From Victivallales bacterium (GTDB taxonomy: Bacteria; Verrucomicrobiota; Lentisphaeria; Oligosphaerales; Oligosphaeraceae), in the NCBI GenBank assembly GCA_017535315.1, contig JAFXUD010000047.1, forward strand, positions 1 to 64,000: 64,000 bases of DNA. Direction: 5' to 3'. Below the pieces are notes generated by a model that made no database searches, was not told where the DNA came from, and saw only the letters and a program-made list of their open reading frames with translations. Shown here piece after piece: positions 9,168 to 17,224 of this stretch; within the stretch, counting starts at the first letter, position 1, and each line of letters opens with the position of its first letter. The position numbers were made by a program, and so were the translations under genes.

Positions 9168-10124
9168 TTAACCGTCATAACGTATGTCGTTCAAGTGTAT
9201 TTTGGGATCTGGCAGCGGCTCTCCAGCCAGCCACCGTACAACCAATGCAGAAGCCTCCTCCAGATCTCCATCCCGTATCCAGTAGATGCGTCGTCCATCC
9301 CGTTCCAATTTGCGAAACCAACCATCCTGCCGCTTGCAAAACTGTCGGATGTGCGCCAGAAGCATATTACGCATCTGTGGAATAGTCAGCTCTCCTGTCA
9401 AGGCCTTTGCGGCAAAGCGATATTCCAGTCCCAACCAATCCATTCGTTCCCAGGACATCCCTTGGTCATGCAGACGTCGCACCTCCTCCAGCATCCCTTG
9501 CGCCAGACGTTCATCCAACCGCTTTTCAATGCGCGCATGAACGACTTTTCTGCTGAAAAAGGGAGCTATGACAAGGCTGTCGTCAATGAGAGGCACGGGT
9601 TTGACGGTCTCTCCAAAACGTGCTAGCTCAATGGAACGGATGACACGGCGCTTCTGCGTCATGTCCGTCCGCCTGAAAAGCGCAGACGAGGCCTCTTTCC
9701 GCAATATCTCTACAAGCACCTCCAACGATTGCTTCTCCAGCTCCGCGCGCAACTCTGCGTTGGGTGCACCGCCATCCTGGTCGTAGCCATCCAGCAACGC
9801 CTTCACATAAAGCACGGAACCGCCAGTAACAACAGGCAGCCTCCCGCGGGCGACAATATCTTGCAACGCTTTTCTAGCCACATCAAGATACCTGAACAGA
9901 TGGAACTCCTCATTCGGCTCCACAATGTCGATGAGATGATAAGGCACGGCATTTGCCCCGCTCCCGTATTCCTCAAGATCCTTGCCAGTCCCGATGTCCA
10001 GCCCACGATAAACCTGGCGCGAATCCGCGCTGACTATCTCGCCGTCAAAGCGACGGGATAACTCTACCGCAAGATGCGTCTTGCCGCTTGCCGTCGGCCC
10101 CGTGACTACCAGACTGCGTATCAC
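9168..10124 (-). CDS. miaA: tRNA dimethylallyltransferase
   Basis: MiaA transfers a dimethylallyl group from DMAPP to N6 of A37 in tRNAs reading UNN codons. The P-loop GPTASGKTHLA is at residues 9-19, followed by DSRQVYRGLDIGTGK (usually GTAK), HLIDIVEPNEEF, VTGGSVLYVKALLDG, and a QKRRVIRSIEL segment in the insertion domain. The C-terminus has GLEYRF and ICKRQ-like FCKRQDGWFR elements. Length 318 is normal. The start is GTG, whose GTGA overlaps the stop of the upstream cdaR-like gene; AGGAGG lies upstream inside that gene, indicating translational coupling. The GTGKDLEEYG loop deviates slightly from the usual GTAKP, a variation also seen in Bacteroidetes-type sequences as far as I recall. Confidence 0.95.
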   Translation of the reverse strand: MIRSLVVTGPTASGKTHLAVELSRRFDGEIVSADSRQVYRGLDIGTGKDLEEYGSGANAVPYHLIDIVEPNEEFHLFRYLDVARKALQDIVARGRLPVVTGGSVLYVKALLDGYDQDGGAPNAELRAELEKQSLEVLVEILRKEASSALFRRTDMTQKRRVIRSIELARFGETVKPVPLIDDSLVIAPFFSRKVVHARIEKRLDERLAQGMLEEVRRLHDQGMSWERMDWLGLEYRFAAKALTGELTIPQMRNMLLAHIRQFCKRQDGWFRKLERDGRRIYWIRDGDLEEASALVVRWLAGEPLPDPKIHLNDIRYDG

Positions 10125-11533
10125 GGTGCCTTTTCCTCCTCTTTGCCAGATGCGGCAGGATTCGAATCGGCGGGCTTCGCTTCTTGTGTCAAAGGCGCGA
10201 AAGGCCTTGCTACATTCTCCGCAGGTTTCGGCTCGGCTGGCTTCAGCTCGGCTGGCTTCGGCTCGGCTGGCTTCGGCTCGGCTGGCTTCGGCTCGGCTGG
10301 CTTCGGCTCGGCTGGCTTCGGCTCGGCTGGCTTCGGCTCGGCTGGCTTCGGCTCGGCTGGCTTCGGCTCGGCTGGCTTCGGCTCGGCTGACTTCTGCTCG
10401 GCTGGCTTCGGCTCGGCTGGCTTCGGCTCGGCTGGCTTCTGCTCGGCTGGCTTCGGCTCGGCTGACTTCGGCTCGGTAGGCCTCGACTTGGCGGTTTTCG
10501 CTGCATCCTCCGCTGTCTGAACGGAGGGAGCCTTATCCAATGGAATCTCCACTAAATTCAGCTCCACAAAAGAGGGTTCCACAGTCATCTCCATCCTGTC
10601 ACGATCTGGCACATTGGCCACACGCACTTGCGCCTGCCATATTCCTGGACCAGGAGCCTCATTCAGGTCAATATAGGCGATTGGAAGCATCACCTTGTGT
10701 TTTTCCCAGATTCTTTTCCGAGCCTTGACACTGACAGTCACAGTTGGCAGCTTCTGGTTTACGACCCTGTATATCTCTTTCTGGGGCTGCAAGAGGTTCA
10801 AAGGCTGCTCCTTGAACCTGCGCGTCTCTGGTACCTCCGAGTTGTTCAGACGTATGCGCACATTCACATACTTCACATTGTCCTTGAAGGTCACATGTGG
10901 CTGATCAGGAAGCACTAGAATCATCGGACGTTCTTCTATATTCTTGTCTAGTTCACTTAGATTCAAGGGGATGGTTTCGACACTTTGGATATTGCGCAAG
11001 GCATCCGACGGTCCCCGCAGGGTTATGTAGTCAAACTCCAATGTTTTCTGAACAAAATACCCCTCTTGCTTGAGAGCCCCTATTTCGGGGACTGTCACTG
11101 GCACTAGCTTGTCTATATAAACATCCAATGGAACGTTTTTTTCGGAAAAAACAACGCTCCCTCCCACTGGCTTCGGGAGGAACCAGCTCTTGTTCACCTT
11201 GTATCTGGCATTCTCCAGACTGTACATGAACTTACGGTTCGGAAGATTGATGTTCGGCAATGTCACAACTATTTCATAATAGGGAGCCATATTACGTAAT
11301 GTTCGAGTGGAATCCAGCTTGAAACTTGCCGTTATCCTCTTCTCCACATCGCCTATTAGACAGACCTTTCCAGGGTTCTCCTCGCGAAAGGTCACCTTCA
11401 CGTTCGTAACATCTTTACTGGCATTCACATTACCATAAATGAAAAATACTGAAAAGGCCGCCACAACCAACGAAAAGAGTTTGCGGAACCAGTCCGTCCA
11501 AAACGTCCTTTTGCGTTTGCCTTCACCACTCAT
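10121..11533 (-). CDS. cdaR: YbbR/CdaR-like protein with long EPKPA repeat tail
   Basis: A membrane-anchored, extracytoplasmic YbbR-domain protein; such proteins (CdaR) interact with and modulate the diadenylate cyclase CdaA. One N-terminal membrane segment (FRKLFSLVVAAFSVFFIYGNV, about 17-37) is followed by beta-rich YbbR-like repeats, for example ITLRGPSDALRNIQSVETIPLNLSELDKNIEE at about 168-200. From about residue 355 a low-complexity tail has about 17 copies of a five-residue EPKPA-like unit (EPKPA, EQKPA, EPKSA, ELKPA). The gene overlaps cdaA by 4 nt (ATGA-type) and miaA by 4 nt, so folP-cdaA-cdaR-miaA is a tightly coupled unit. The repeat tail could span the cell wall or vary in length by slippage. 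CdaR function is inferred from context. Confidence 0.85.
   Translation of the reverse strand: MSGEGKRKRTFWTDWFRKLFSLVVAAFSVFFIYGNVNASKDVTNVKVTFREENPGKVCLIGDVEKRITASFKLDSTRTLRNMAPYYEIVVTLPNINLPNRKFMYSLENARYKVNKSWFLPKPVGGSVVFSEKNVPLDVYIDKLVPVTVPEIGALKQEGYFVQKTLEFDYITLRGPSDALRNIQSVETIPLNLSELDKNIEERPMILVLPDQPHVTFKDNVKYVNVRIRLNNSEVPETRRFKEQPLNLLQPQKEIYRVVNQKLPTVTVSVKARKRIWEKHKVMLPIAYIDLNEAPGPGIWQAQVRVANVPDRDRMEMTVEPSFVELNLVEIPLDKAPSVQTAEDAAKTAKSRPTEPKSAEPKPAEQKPAEPKPAEPKPAEQKSAEPKPAEPKPAEPKPAEPKPAEPKPAEPKPAEPKPAEPKPAEPKPAELKPAEPKPAENVARPFAPLTQEAKPADSNPAASGKEEEKAP
10228..10480. repeat. 15-bp coding minisatellite in the cdaR-like gene
   Basis: About 17 head-to-tail copies of a 15-bp unit (plus strand GGCTTCGGCTCGGCT) encode the EPKPA repeat on the minus strand. 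Copies in the centre are identical at the DNA level; divergent units (Gln, Ser, Leu variants) lie towards the ends, as expected for recent expansion. Because the unit is a multiple of three, changes in copy number keep the frame. Confidence 0.95.
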
Positions 11534-12441
11534 CTCTTCACCTCCGCCTGCGTTCTGTCACCCTCTTTTTTGCGGACCAGCCTGAAGACGGCACGGATCT
11601 TCTGCCAAAAGAATCGTATGTCATTGAGCCAGAATGGGTTCTTTTGCACATCACTGCCCATGTAGGAACGGAGTAATGTCTGGAGTTCATCCTGAGTGGC
11701 TATCGTCGTCTGCTCGTTGTTCCTCAAAACTTCAATCCTCCCCGTCTCCTCCGAAACAACGACCACAACTGCATCCGTGCTTTCCGCCATGCCATACGCC
11801 GCCTGATGACGCATCCCGCACTCTTTCTGCACCTCGGCTCGCTCCGACAATGGAAACACACAAGAGGCCGCCGCCACCTGTCCTTTACGGATAATGACAC
11901 CTCCGTCGTGCAAAGGCGCCCCCTTGAAGAAGATACTCTCCAATAATGCATTTCCTGGCTCCAACGAAGCATGAATTATCTTCGCATTCTCCATAAAACG
12001 GTCCAGCGACATCTTCTGCTCGATGGCAATAAGCGCCCCCGTCTTTGAAAGAGACATCTTCACGACCTCTGCACTCAACGCGCTTATCGCCATGTCATCA
12101 TACCAACTAGCCTTCTTTCGAGGCACGAACTTGTCGGTAATCAGCTTAGAAAACATTCCAAGAAGCTTGCGTATTTCATTCCCCATGAGAATGACGATGA
12201 ATATCGGCAGATACTCAAAAAGCCGCTCCAGCAGAAATTGGAGGGCCTCCAGTTTGAATCCTTTGGCCAATGCATAAAGGCATGTCAGCAGCGTCAGCAT
12301 CACATACAGAATGGTGGGAACAACCGTCCCTTTTAGCAGACGCATCACCCAGTATAAAAGAGCAGCTAAAACCCCTATCTGGACAACCACCTTCAAGAGA
12401 AAAAGGAAAGTTAGCCAGGCTATGTTCCAATCCCAATGCAT
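11530..12441 (-). CDS. cdaA: CdaA-type diadenylate cyclase with variant active-site motifs
   Basis: A membrane-bound DisA_N-domain protein of the type that condenses two ATP into c-di-AMP. Three N-terminal membrane helices (about 6-30, 41-58, 77-95) are followed by the cyclase domain (about 110-245) with GALIAIEQ and the expected order of motifs. Two signature motifs are altered: the DGA motif reads DGG (Asp179-Gly-Gly181, in PLHDGGVII), and the RHR motif reads RHQ (Arg211-His-Gln213), also preceded by Met instead of the common Thr. The neighbourhood folP-cdaA-cdaR is the classical one. Length (303) is normal. Either the enzyme tolerates these changes or activity is weakened; I cannot decide. 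The C-terminal tail is basic and low-complexity. Confidence 0.9.
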   Translation of the reverse strand: MHWDWNIAWLTFLFLLKVVVQIGVLAALLYWVMRLLKGTVVPTILYVMLTLLTCLYALAKGFKLEALQFLLERLFEYLPIFIVILMGNEIRKLLGMFSKLITDKFVPRKKASWYDDMAISALSAEVVKMSLSKTGALIAIEQKMSLDRFMENAKIIHASLEPGNALLESIFFKGAPLHDGGVIIRKGQVAAASCVFPLSERAEVQKECGMRHQAAYGMAESTDAVVVVVSEETGRIEVLRNNEQTTIATQDELQTLLRSYMGSDVQKNPFWLNDIRFFWQKIRAVFRLVRKKEGDRTQAEVKR

Positions 12442-12445
12442 CTTT

Positions 12446-13282
12446 TCATCCTCTTAATCCAGATGCTGCAATCCGCAACGCCTTCGCCACTTTCACCGCA
12501 TCCACGGCCGATTTCACATCGTGAACTCGCAGAATATCTGCCCCTGTAAAAGCAGCTACTGCCACAGCTGCAACCGTCGCCGCGCCACGTTCCGAAACAA
12601 GACGCCCCGTGACGGCCCCAAGCACCGACTTTCGCGAGATTCCCAGCAGGACAGGGCGCCCGATGGCATGAAGCGCCTCATTGGCCACTGCCAACTCTAG
12701 ATTCTGTTCGACACTCTTGCCAAAACCAATGCCGACATCCACCGCAAAATAATCCTCGTCCATGCCCGTCTGGCGGCAGGCCCATTCCACGCGGCTTTTT
12801 AGATAGGCCACCACCTCGTCCGTACATGCCCCTTTGCTCGCCAGAGGTACGGAATGCATGAGGATACACCCTGCCCTGCTTTCTGCAAGCAACCTGCACA
12901 TCGCCTCGGGTTCGTGTTCAAAAGCAGTGACGTCGTTGATGATGTCCGCCCCTTCGGCCAGCGCCGCTTCTGCGACGCCCGCCTTCATGGTGTCGATGCT
13001 GATGGTGATTTCTGGCAGGGCCTGCCGTATGCCGCGCAAGGCGGGAAGCACCCTTGCTAGCTCTTCCTTGAGAGGGACGGGCGTATAGCCAGGACGCGTC
13101 GATTCGCCTCCAATGTCGATGATGGCGGCACCTGCTTCAACCATTGCAAGGGCCGTCTCCACAGGCGACGCAACATTGACTCCGCCGTCCGAAAAAGAAT
13201 CTGGCGTAACATTTAATATTCCCATCACGAGTGGACCATCGCTGAAATCCAACTCTTTGCCATGTGCTATCTTCAGTTTCAT
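12446..13282 (-). CDS. folP: Dihydropteroate synthase
   Basis: Catalyses condensation of 6-hydroxymethyl-dihydropterin pyrophosphate with p-aminobenzoate in folate synthesis; the sulfonamide target. Family motifs are complete: MGILNVTPDSFSDGG (about 20-34), IDIGGESTRPG (55-65), ISIDTMKA, ADIINDVTA, ILMHS, VDVGIGFGKS and LLGISRKSVLG, ending with LRVHDV. The 278-residue TIM barrel is the usual length. It heads the folP-cdaA-cdaR-miaA cluster, with only 4 nt before cdaA. AAGGCAAAG just before the ATG serves as ribosome binding site. The folP-cdaA linkage is known from other phyla, for example Bacteroidetes. Confidence 0.96.
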   Translation of the reverse strand: MKLKIAHGKELDFSDGPLVMGILNVTPDSFSDGGVNVASPVETALAMVEAGAAIIDIGGESTRPGYTPVPLKEELARVLPALRGIRQALPEITISIDTMKAGVAEAALAEGADIINDVTAFEHEPEAMCRLLAESRAGCILMHSVPLASKGACTDEVVAYLKSRVEWACRQTGMDEDYFAVDVGIGFGKSVEQNLELAVANEALHAIGRPVLLGISRKSVLGAVTGRLVSERGAATVAAVAVAAFTGADILRVHDVKSAVDAVKVAKALRIAASGLRG

Positions 13283-13402
13283 CTTTGCCTTTTTCTATGT
13301 CAGTAAGGTTACTATAACCATTTCCAGCCAATTTTCAAACAGCCTATGGAAACTGCACCCCCAGTATAACGCCTATTACATAACTGACGGCTTTTTTAGT
13401 TT

Positions 13403-13455
13403 AGAGGTGATTTCAAAAACTATCATCGAAATGCGCAAGTTTTGAGATTACCTCT
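13403..13455. repeat. 53-bp fold-back element with GAGGTNAT ends
   Basis: A short palindromic element: 16-bp ends AGAGGTGATTTCAAAA and its near-complement TTTTGAGATTACCTCT (14 of 16 match) flank about 21 nt containing CTATCATCGAAATGCGC. The left 34 bases match the right end (reverse complement) of the 113-bp element at 63860-63972. The radical SAM stop codon (TAA) lies inside its right terminus. It occupies part of the gap between folP and the radical SAM gene. Confidence 0.75.
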
Positions 13456-15274
13456 TTAACCATTTTTTCACAGGGATATCCAGTCCGATGCCCAGCATAA
13501 AATTATAAAGTGCCTTTTCCAATGCACGTCCAACGCGATTCCAGTCGGGAGCATTGGGTTCGGAATACGGGATTTCATTCAAGGCAAAACGGGGGCCATC
13601 AAGTTTTTCAGGAAGAAGCGTGATGCCAAACTGGGCTGGATTTCGCGCAATCGGGCTGTGTGCAGTCAAGGCAAAGCGATGCCAGAAGGCAGAATGAAGC
13701 AGTCCATCTGCGAAACAGTCGCGCACAAACTCCAGCGCCTCCAAAGCCTCCGCCTGCGTTTCCGTCGGAAAGGCATACATCAAGTAGGCGTGAACCAGAA
13801 TCCCCGCCTCCTGAAAAGCTTGGAAAGCCTTGCGTGCACTAGCCAGAGTAATGCCCTTGTTCATCAGTTTCAAAAGCCGATCATTGGCACACTCCAAGCC
13901 CCCTGTCACGGCAATGCACCCAGCATCCGCCATCAACTGCGCAAGCTCAATATCATACGAGGCATCAAAACGGATGTTTCCCCACCAGGCGACATGCAGC
14001 TTCCTATGGAGAAGCTCATTGCAGATGCCCCTGACCAGTGCTGGTGAAAGTGCCTCATCGACAAAGTGAAACCCCATTTTTCCCGTCCGCTCCATCATCT
14101 GCTGCATGGCATCCACGACATCGCTTGCACGCGCAGGCGCATAATGGCAGATGTAATCCAAATCCAGGTCGCAGAAGGCACAGCGGTGCCAATAGCAGCC
14201 ACTGGCAAGCTGTATCTTCATCCAGAACCCGTCAGACCAGATGCGATGCAGTTTGTTCGGCATCTCGATGACAGAGAAATATTGGGACAAATCAAGCCCT
14301 CTATAGTCGGGAACAAGTAAAGAGGCATCGCGAGAATAATCACTCTCTCCGCCTTGCAGCCCATCCTTTGTAAGCACACGCCACATCCCGCCTGGTCGCT
14401 TCTGGCAGGATGGTGACAAATGACCGCCAAGTATTTGCATCCAGGGGCTGAAGCCCTCGTCGTAGCAGATATAGTCAAAGTAGTCGAATATGCGCTTGTC
14501 TTCTATGTCCCGAAGCTCGGAATTGACATATCCCCCGCCCAGCACGGTCTTTGTCCCTGGTGAGAGTTCACGCACCTTTTGCGCGATCCTGAACGCGCCA
14601 AACAGGGTTCCAGGGAAGGGAACCGAGAAACCAATGTAGTCTGGCTTGTCCTCCTGAAGCATCTCCTCCGTCATAGTCTCCAGAATAGTGTCCGCAAAGG
14701 AATGCCGCTCAAGACGAGCCAGCAACGGGGTCATTGTCGGCAAGTTAAGAGCCAGAGCCTCCTCATATCTGGCAAGCCCAAAACCTGGGTCCAAGGAATT
14801 TGCCATGAAAGAGGTCAAGTCATCCAAGTAAAGGGAGGCCAGATAACGCGCCTTCTCCATGCAGCCCATCGTTCCAAACGCCTCCTCCAAGATTCCATTT
14901 TCGTTCCCATCCTCATCATAGAGGGACTGCGCAAAATAGGGGCCTTCAGGTAAAAATGTTCTTGCGGCGATACGCCATGCTAGCTCGTTTTTCCTGCCTT
15001 GAAGAAAAGCCAGGAGATCTGTTACAGTGGAAGCATATTCATCTGCGCTCTCTACAAAAAAAGCAAGCCGCTCGTCTTTTTTCGCCAGTTTCTTTGCCTT
15101 TGTGGCGGCGAGGCGGATGTTGTCAGGAGAGAGGAAACGGTGAACAAACTCGATGGAGAAATCGACCTGCTTCACCTCGAATCCCTGGCGCCGCAGAAAA
15201 CCCGCCAGGACAGGCACCGCGGGATAGGGGGAATTGTGTTGCAGCAGCGGTGGAATGACAAGAACTATCTTCAT
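13448..15274 (-). CDS. B12-binding domain radical SAM protein
   Basis: A 608-residue protein with an N-terminal cobalamin-binding-like Rossmann domain (IVLVIPPLLQHNSPYPAVPVLAGFLR) and a central radical SAM domain. The cluster motif is GCYWHRCAFC, a CX4CX2C spacing rather than the usual CX3CX2C; I recall the same GCYW form in some B12-radical SAM families. A downstream SAM-binding segment is suggested by GGLECANDRLLKLMNKG. The C-terminal region ends with NRVGRALEKALYNFMLG. It overlaps the DUF2304 gene by 4 nt upstream, placing it in an operon with a GT2 glycosyltransferase and DUF2304, which suggests modification of a lipid- or glycan-linked substrate. Such enzymes perform methylations or rearrangements; the substrate is unknown. 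The stop codon lies in a fold-back element. Confidence 0.88.
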   Translation of the reverse strand: MKIVLVIPPLLQHNSPYPAVPVLAGFLRRQGFEVKQVDFSIEFVHRFLSPDNIRLAATKAKKLAKKDERLAFFVESADEYASTVTDLLAFLQGRKNELAWRIAARTFLPEGPYFAQSLYDEDGNENGILEEAFGTMGCMEKARYLASLYLDDLTSFMANSLDPGFGLARYEEALALNLPTMTPLLARLERHSFADTILETMTEEMLQEDKPDYIGFSVPFPGTLFGAFRIAQKVRELSPGTKTVLGGGYVNSELRDIEDKRIFDYFDYICYDEGFSPWMQILGGHLSPSCQKRPGGMWRVLTKDGLQGGESDYSRDASLLVPDYRGLDLSQYFSVIEMPNKLHRIWSDGFWMKIQLASGCYWHRCAFCDLDLDYICHYAPARASDVVDAMQQMMERTGKMGFHFVDEALSPALVRGICNELLHRKLHVAWWGNIRFDASYDIELAQLMADAGCIAVTGGLECANDRLLKLMNKGITLASARKAFQAFQEAGILVHAYLMYAFPTETQAEALEALEFVRDCFADGLLHSAFWHRFALTAHSPIARNPAQFGITLLPEKLDGPRFALNEIPYSEPNAPDWNRVGRALEKALYNFMLGIGLDIPVKKWLKR

Positions 15275-15633
15275 TGTCCAGGCGCACTCCTTCCTGCAAT
15301 ACGCGCCTTGGTGTTGTCTATGGCATTCTGCAATGCAAGCTGCCGCAGAATAATGGTCTGCCTACGCTCAATCCGTCTCATTGCAGCGATGAAAAGCAGA
15401 ACAGTCATGTAAAAAAGCACGACTAGGAAATAAAGCACCAGGTCGGTCCCACGACCAACGCCCAGCACCCTGCCTATCTGGCTCGACAAATCGGGAAAGA
15501 CCACGAAAAGCGCCCCTGTAATAAACTGAACGATAAAAAACAACCGCCCAGCCAAGTGCCCCTTCATCACAAGAAGCACCATTAGGAAGGAGAATACCAG
15601 AAAAAAGAGGATGATAAGTTGTATTAACGACAT
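15271..15633 (-). CDS. DUF2304 membrane protein
   Basis: A 120-residue membrane protein with three predicted helices (about 5-25, 30-45, 65-85), a central GRGTDLVLYF motif typical of DUF2304 and a basic C-terminal helix (RRIERRQTIILRQ). DUF2304 proteins are commonly encoded beside GT2 polyprenyl-phosphate glycosyltransferases, as here (the GT2 gene ends 2 nt upstream), and are thought to assist or anchor them. Its end overlaps the radical SAM gene by 4 nt. Precise function unknown. Confidence 0.85.
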   Translation of the reverse strand: MSLIQLIILFFLVFSFLMVLLVMKGHLAGRLFFIVQFITGALFVVFPDLSSQIGRVLGVGRGTDLVLYFLVVLFYMTVLLFIAAMRRIERRQTIILRQLALQNAIDNTKARIAGRSAPGQ

Positions 15634-15635
15634 GG

Positions 15636-16319
15636 CTACAGTATCTTGTTCAAGATCAGGTCAATGAGAATATTAAACGAATTATACCATTTCTGTCCTT
15701 TTTGCCTGGAATAGCTGGTATAGCAAATAGTCGTCGGCACCTCGCGCCAAGAGAGTCCATGCGTTTTTATCTGCGAGAGAATCTCGGTCGCGTGCGCCAT
15801 GCGGTTTTCAGTCAAGTCAATGCATCCTAGGGCCCGTGGTCCAAGGGCGCGGAAACCATTATGCGCATCACTTAGCCATAGCCCCGTAAAGACAAAATTA
15901 ACCACTCTGGCACACCGCAGAAGCAGTCGCTTCATAAAGGGAACCTTCAACCAATCCTCCCTGCGCAGGAAACGCGATCCCAAGGCGATGTCGCAATCCT
16001 TTAATGCGCTAATCAGCGCTGGGATATCCGAAGGGGAATGCTGTCCGTCTGCATCAAAATGGATGACGGCTTCCGCCCCAAGCTTCTTCGCATATTCCAT
16101 GCCTGTCTGAAGGGCAGCCCCCTGCCCCAGGTTGATGCAGTGCCGCAAAAAGTGTATGGGAAGTTCTTTGAGCTGCTCCCAGGGAGCAACCGCAGAGCCG
16201 TCGTCAACCACAATGACCTGATAGTCCAAGTCAAGAAGCTCCTGGACATTCCTTTTCAGCACCTCTCCTTCGTTATAGCAGGGAATAACAATGAAAACAT
16301 TCGGGCTCATACATGGCAT
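15636..16319 (-). CDS. GT2 family glycosyltransferase (polyprenyl-phosphate type)
   Basis: A DPM1-like family 2 glycosyltransferase that transfers a sugar from a nucleotide donor, most likely to a polyprenyl phosphate at the membrane face. Seen are the nucleotide-binding N-terminus VFIVIPCYNEGEVL, VVDDGS, NLGQGAALQTGMEYA and the DXD-like FDADGQHSP, followed by GSRFL and ALGPRAL. The 227 residues lack C-terminal membrane helices; the adjacent DUF2304 protein may supply the membrane part. The start may be the second Met (16310). It begins close to the phosphoesterase stop. With the radical SAM gene it forms a plausible four-gene envelope-modification operon. Confidence 0.9.
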   Translation of the reverse strand: MPCMSPNVFIVIPCYNEGEVLKRNVQELLDLDYQVIVVDDGSAVAPWEQLKELPIHFLRHCINLGQGAALQTGMEYAKKLGAEAVIHFDADGQHSPSDIPALISALKDCDIALGSRFLRREDWLKVPFMKRLLLRCARVVNFVFTGLWLSDAHNGFRALGPRALGCIDLTENRMAHATEILSQIKTHGLSWREVPTTICYTSYSRQKGQKWYNSFNILIDLILNKIL

Positions 16320-16334
16320 CCATGCGTTGAAAAA

Positions 16335-17108
16335 TTACTGTCCGCTGTTCAGTCTTGATGCCAGCACGGGTGGCAGACCGTTGTCCAGGATGCGCCTTTG
16401 TGCAGCTGCAATATCATATTTCACACGCAGCATCGTCACATCATCCGTCTCATCGTTGTAAAGGATAGAACATGCCCGAGGATCTTCATCACGGGGCTGA
16501 CCGACGGCGCCCACGCCAATCATGGTACGCCCTTGTTTCGGGATACGTGTGTTGTAGAAGAACTCAACCTTGACCTTATGCCCAGGACGGTGCGTCGCAA
16601 TAAGCGGGATATGGCAGTGCCCATTGAAACACAGGCGTTGCTGCTGGAAAAGCAGATGCATCATGGCGGATTTGTTCCCTGTGACATATATCCAGGGTGG
16701 AAATGGCTGGCAGGAGGCATGGATGACCAGAAAGTTCTTCGTCTCCACATACATCGGCAACGCGGCAAGCCAATCGAATTGCTCGCGTGTCAGAACGGTC
16801 CGCGTCCAAGCAATCACCTTATTGGCCTCGGCACGCACATACTTGGGATTATACTGATTTGGGAACGCAACGTAGGAATCATGGTTTCCGCAGGCACATG
16901 GGATGTTTCGTTCACGCAGGGCATCAATGCACGCGCCAGGCGCACCGCCATAGCCGACCACATCGCCGCAGCAATAGACACGCTCCACAGAAAGCCTGTC
17001 GAAATAATCGAATGTGGCATTCAGTGCGTCTATATTGCCATGTATGTCGCCGATGACGCCAATCAACATAACTCCAACTCGCCTTTTCGAGGTAAAATCA
17101 TTTGCCAT
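16335..17108 (-). CDS. Metallophosphoesterase (YfcE/ApaH-like fold)
   Basis: A calcineurin-like phosphoesterase with the full two-metal motif set: GDIHGN (about 20-25), GDVVGYG, GNHD, a His in VIHASC and GHCHIP near residue 170. Closest in layout to small diadenosine-polyphosphatase or YfcE-type proteins; 257 residues. A shorter start at 17069 (MLIGVIGDIHGN) is possible, but AAGGAAA precedes the longer one. It is divergently oriented from nadD, sharing the 116-bp gap at 17109-17224, and is the first gene of the GT2/DUF2304/radical SAM run. Substrate unknown. Confidence 0.88.
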   Translation of the reverse strand: MANDFTSKRRVGVMLIGVIGDIHGNIDALNATFDYFDRLSVERVYCCGDVVGYGGAPGACIDALRERNIPCACGNHDSYVAFPNQYNPKYVRAEANKVIAWTRTVLTREQFDWLAALPMYVETKNFLVIHASCQPFPPWIYVTGNKSAMMHLLFQQQRLCFNGHCHIPLIATHRPGHKVKVEFFYNTRIPKQGRTMIGVGAVGQPRDEDPRACSILYNDETDDVTMLRVKYDIAAAQRRILDNGLPPVLASRLNSGQ

Positions 17109-17224
17109 TTTCCTTTTTAAAACTATATTATATCATGGATATTCGCAATGCGCAAACGCATATTCGCGTTTTCCAGCGATTCAACACGGTTTTTTAGTCA
17201 TTTTCAACGTTTCTCACCCTCACC

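Noticed and set aside
10074-10520. Plus-strand ORFs made of AGFGSAGFGS-like repeats
   Set aside because: They are antisense readings of the EPKPA-encoding 15-bp repeat in the cdaR-like gene.
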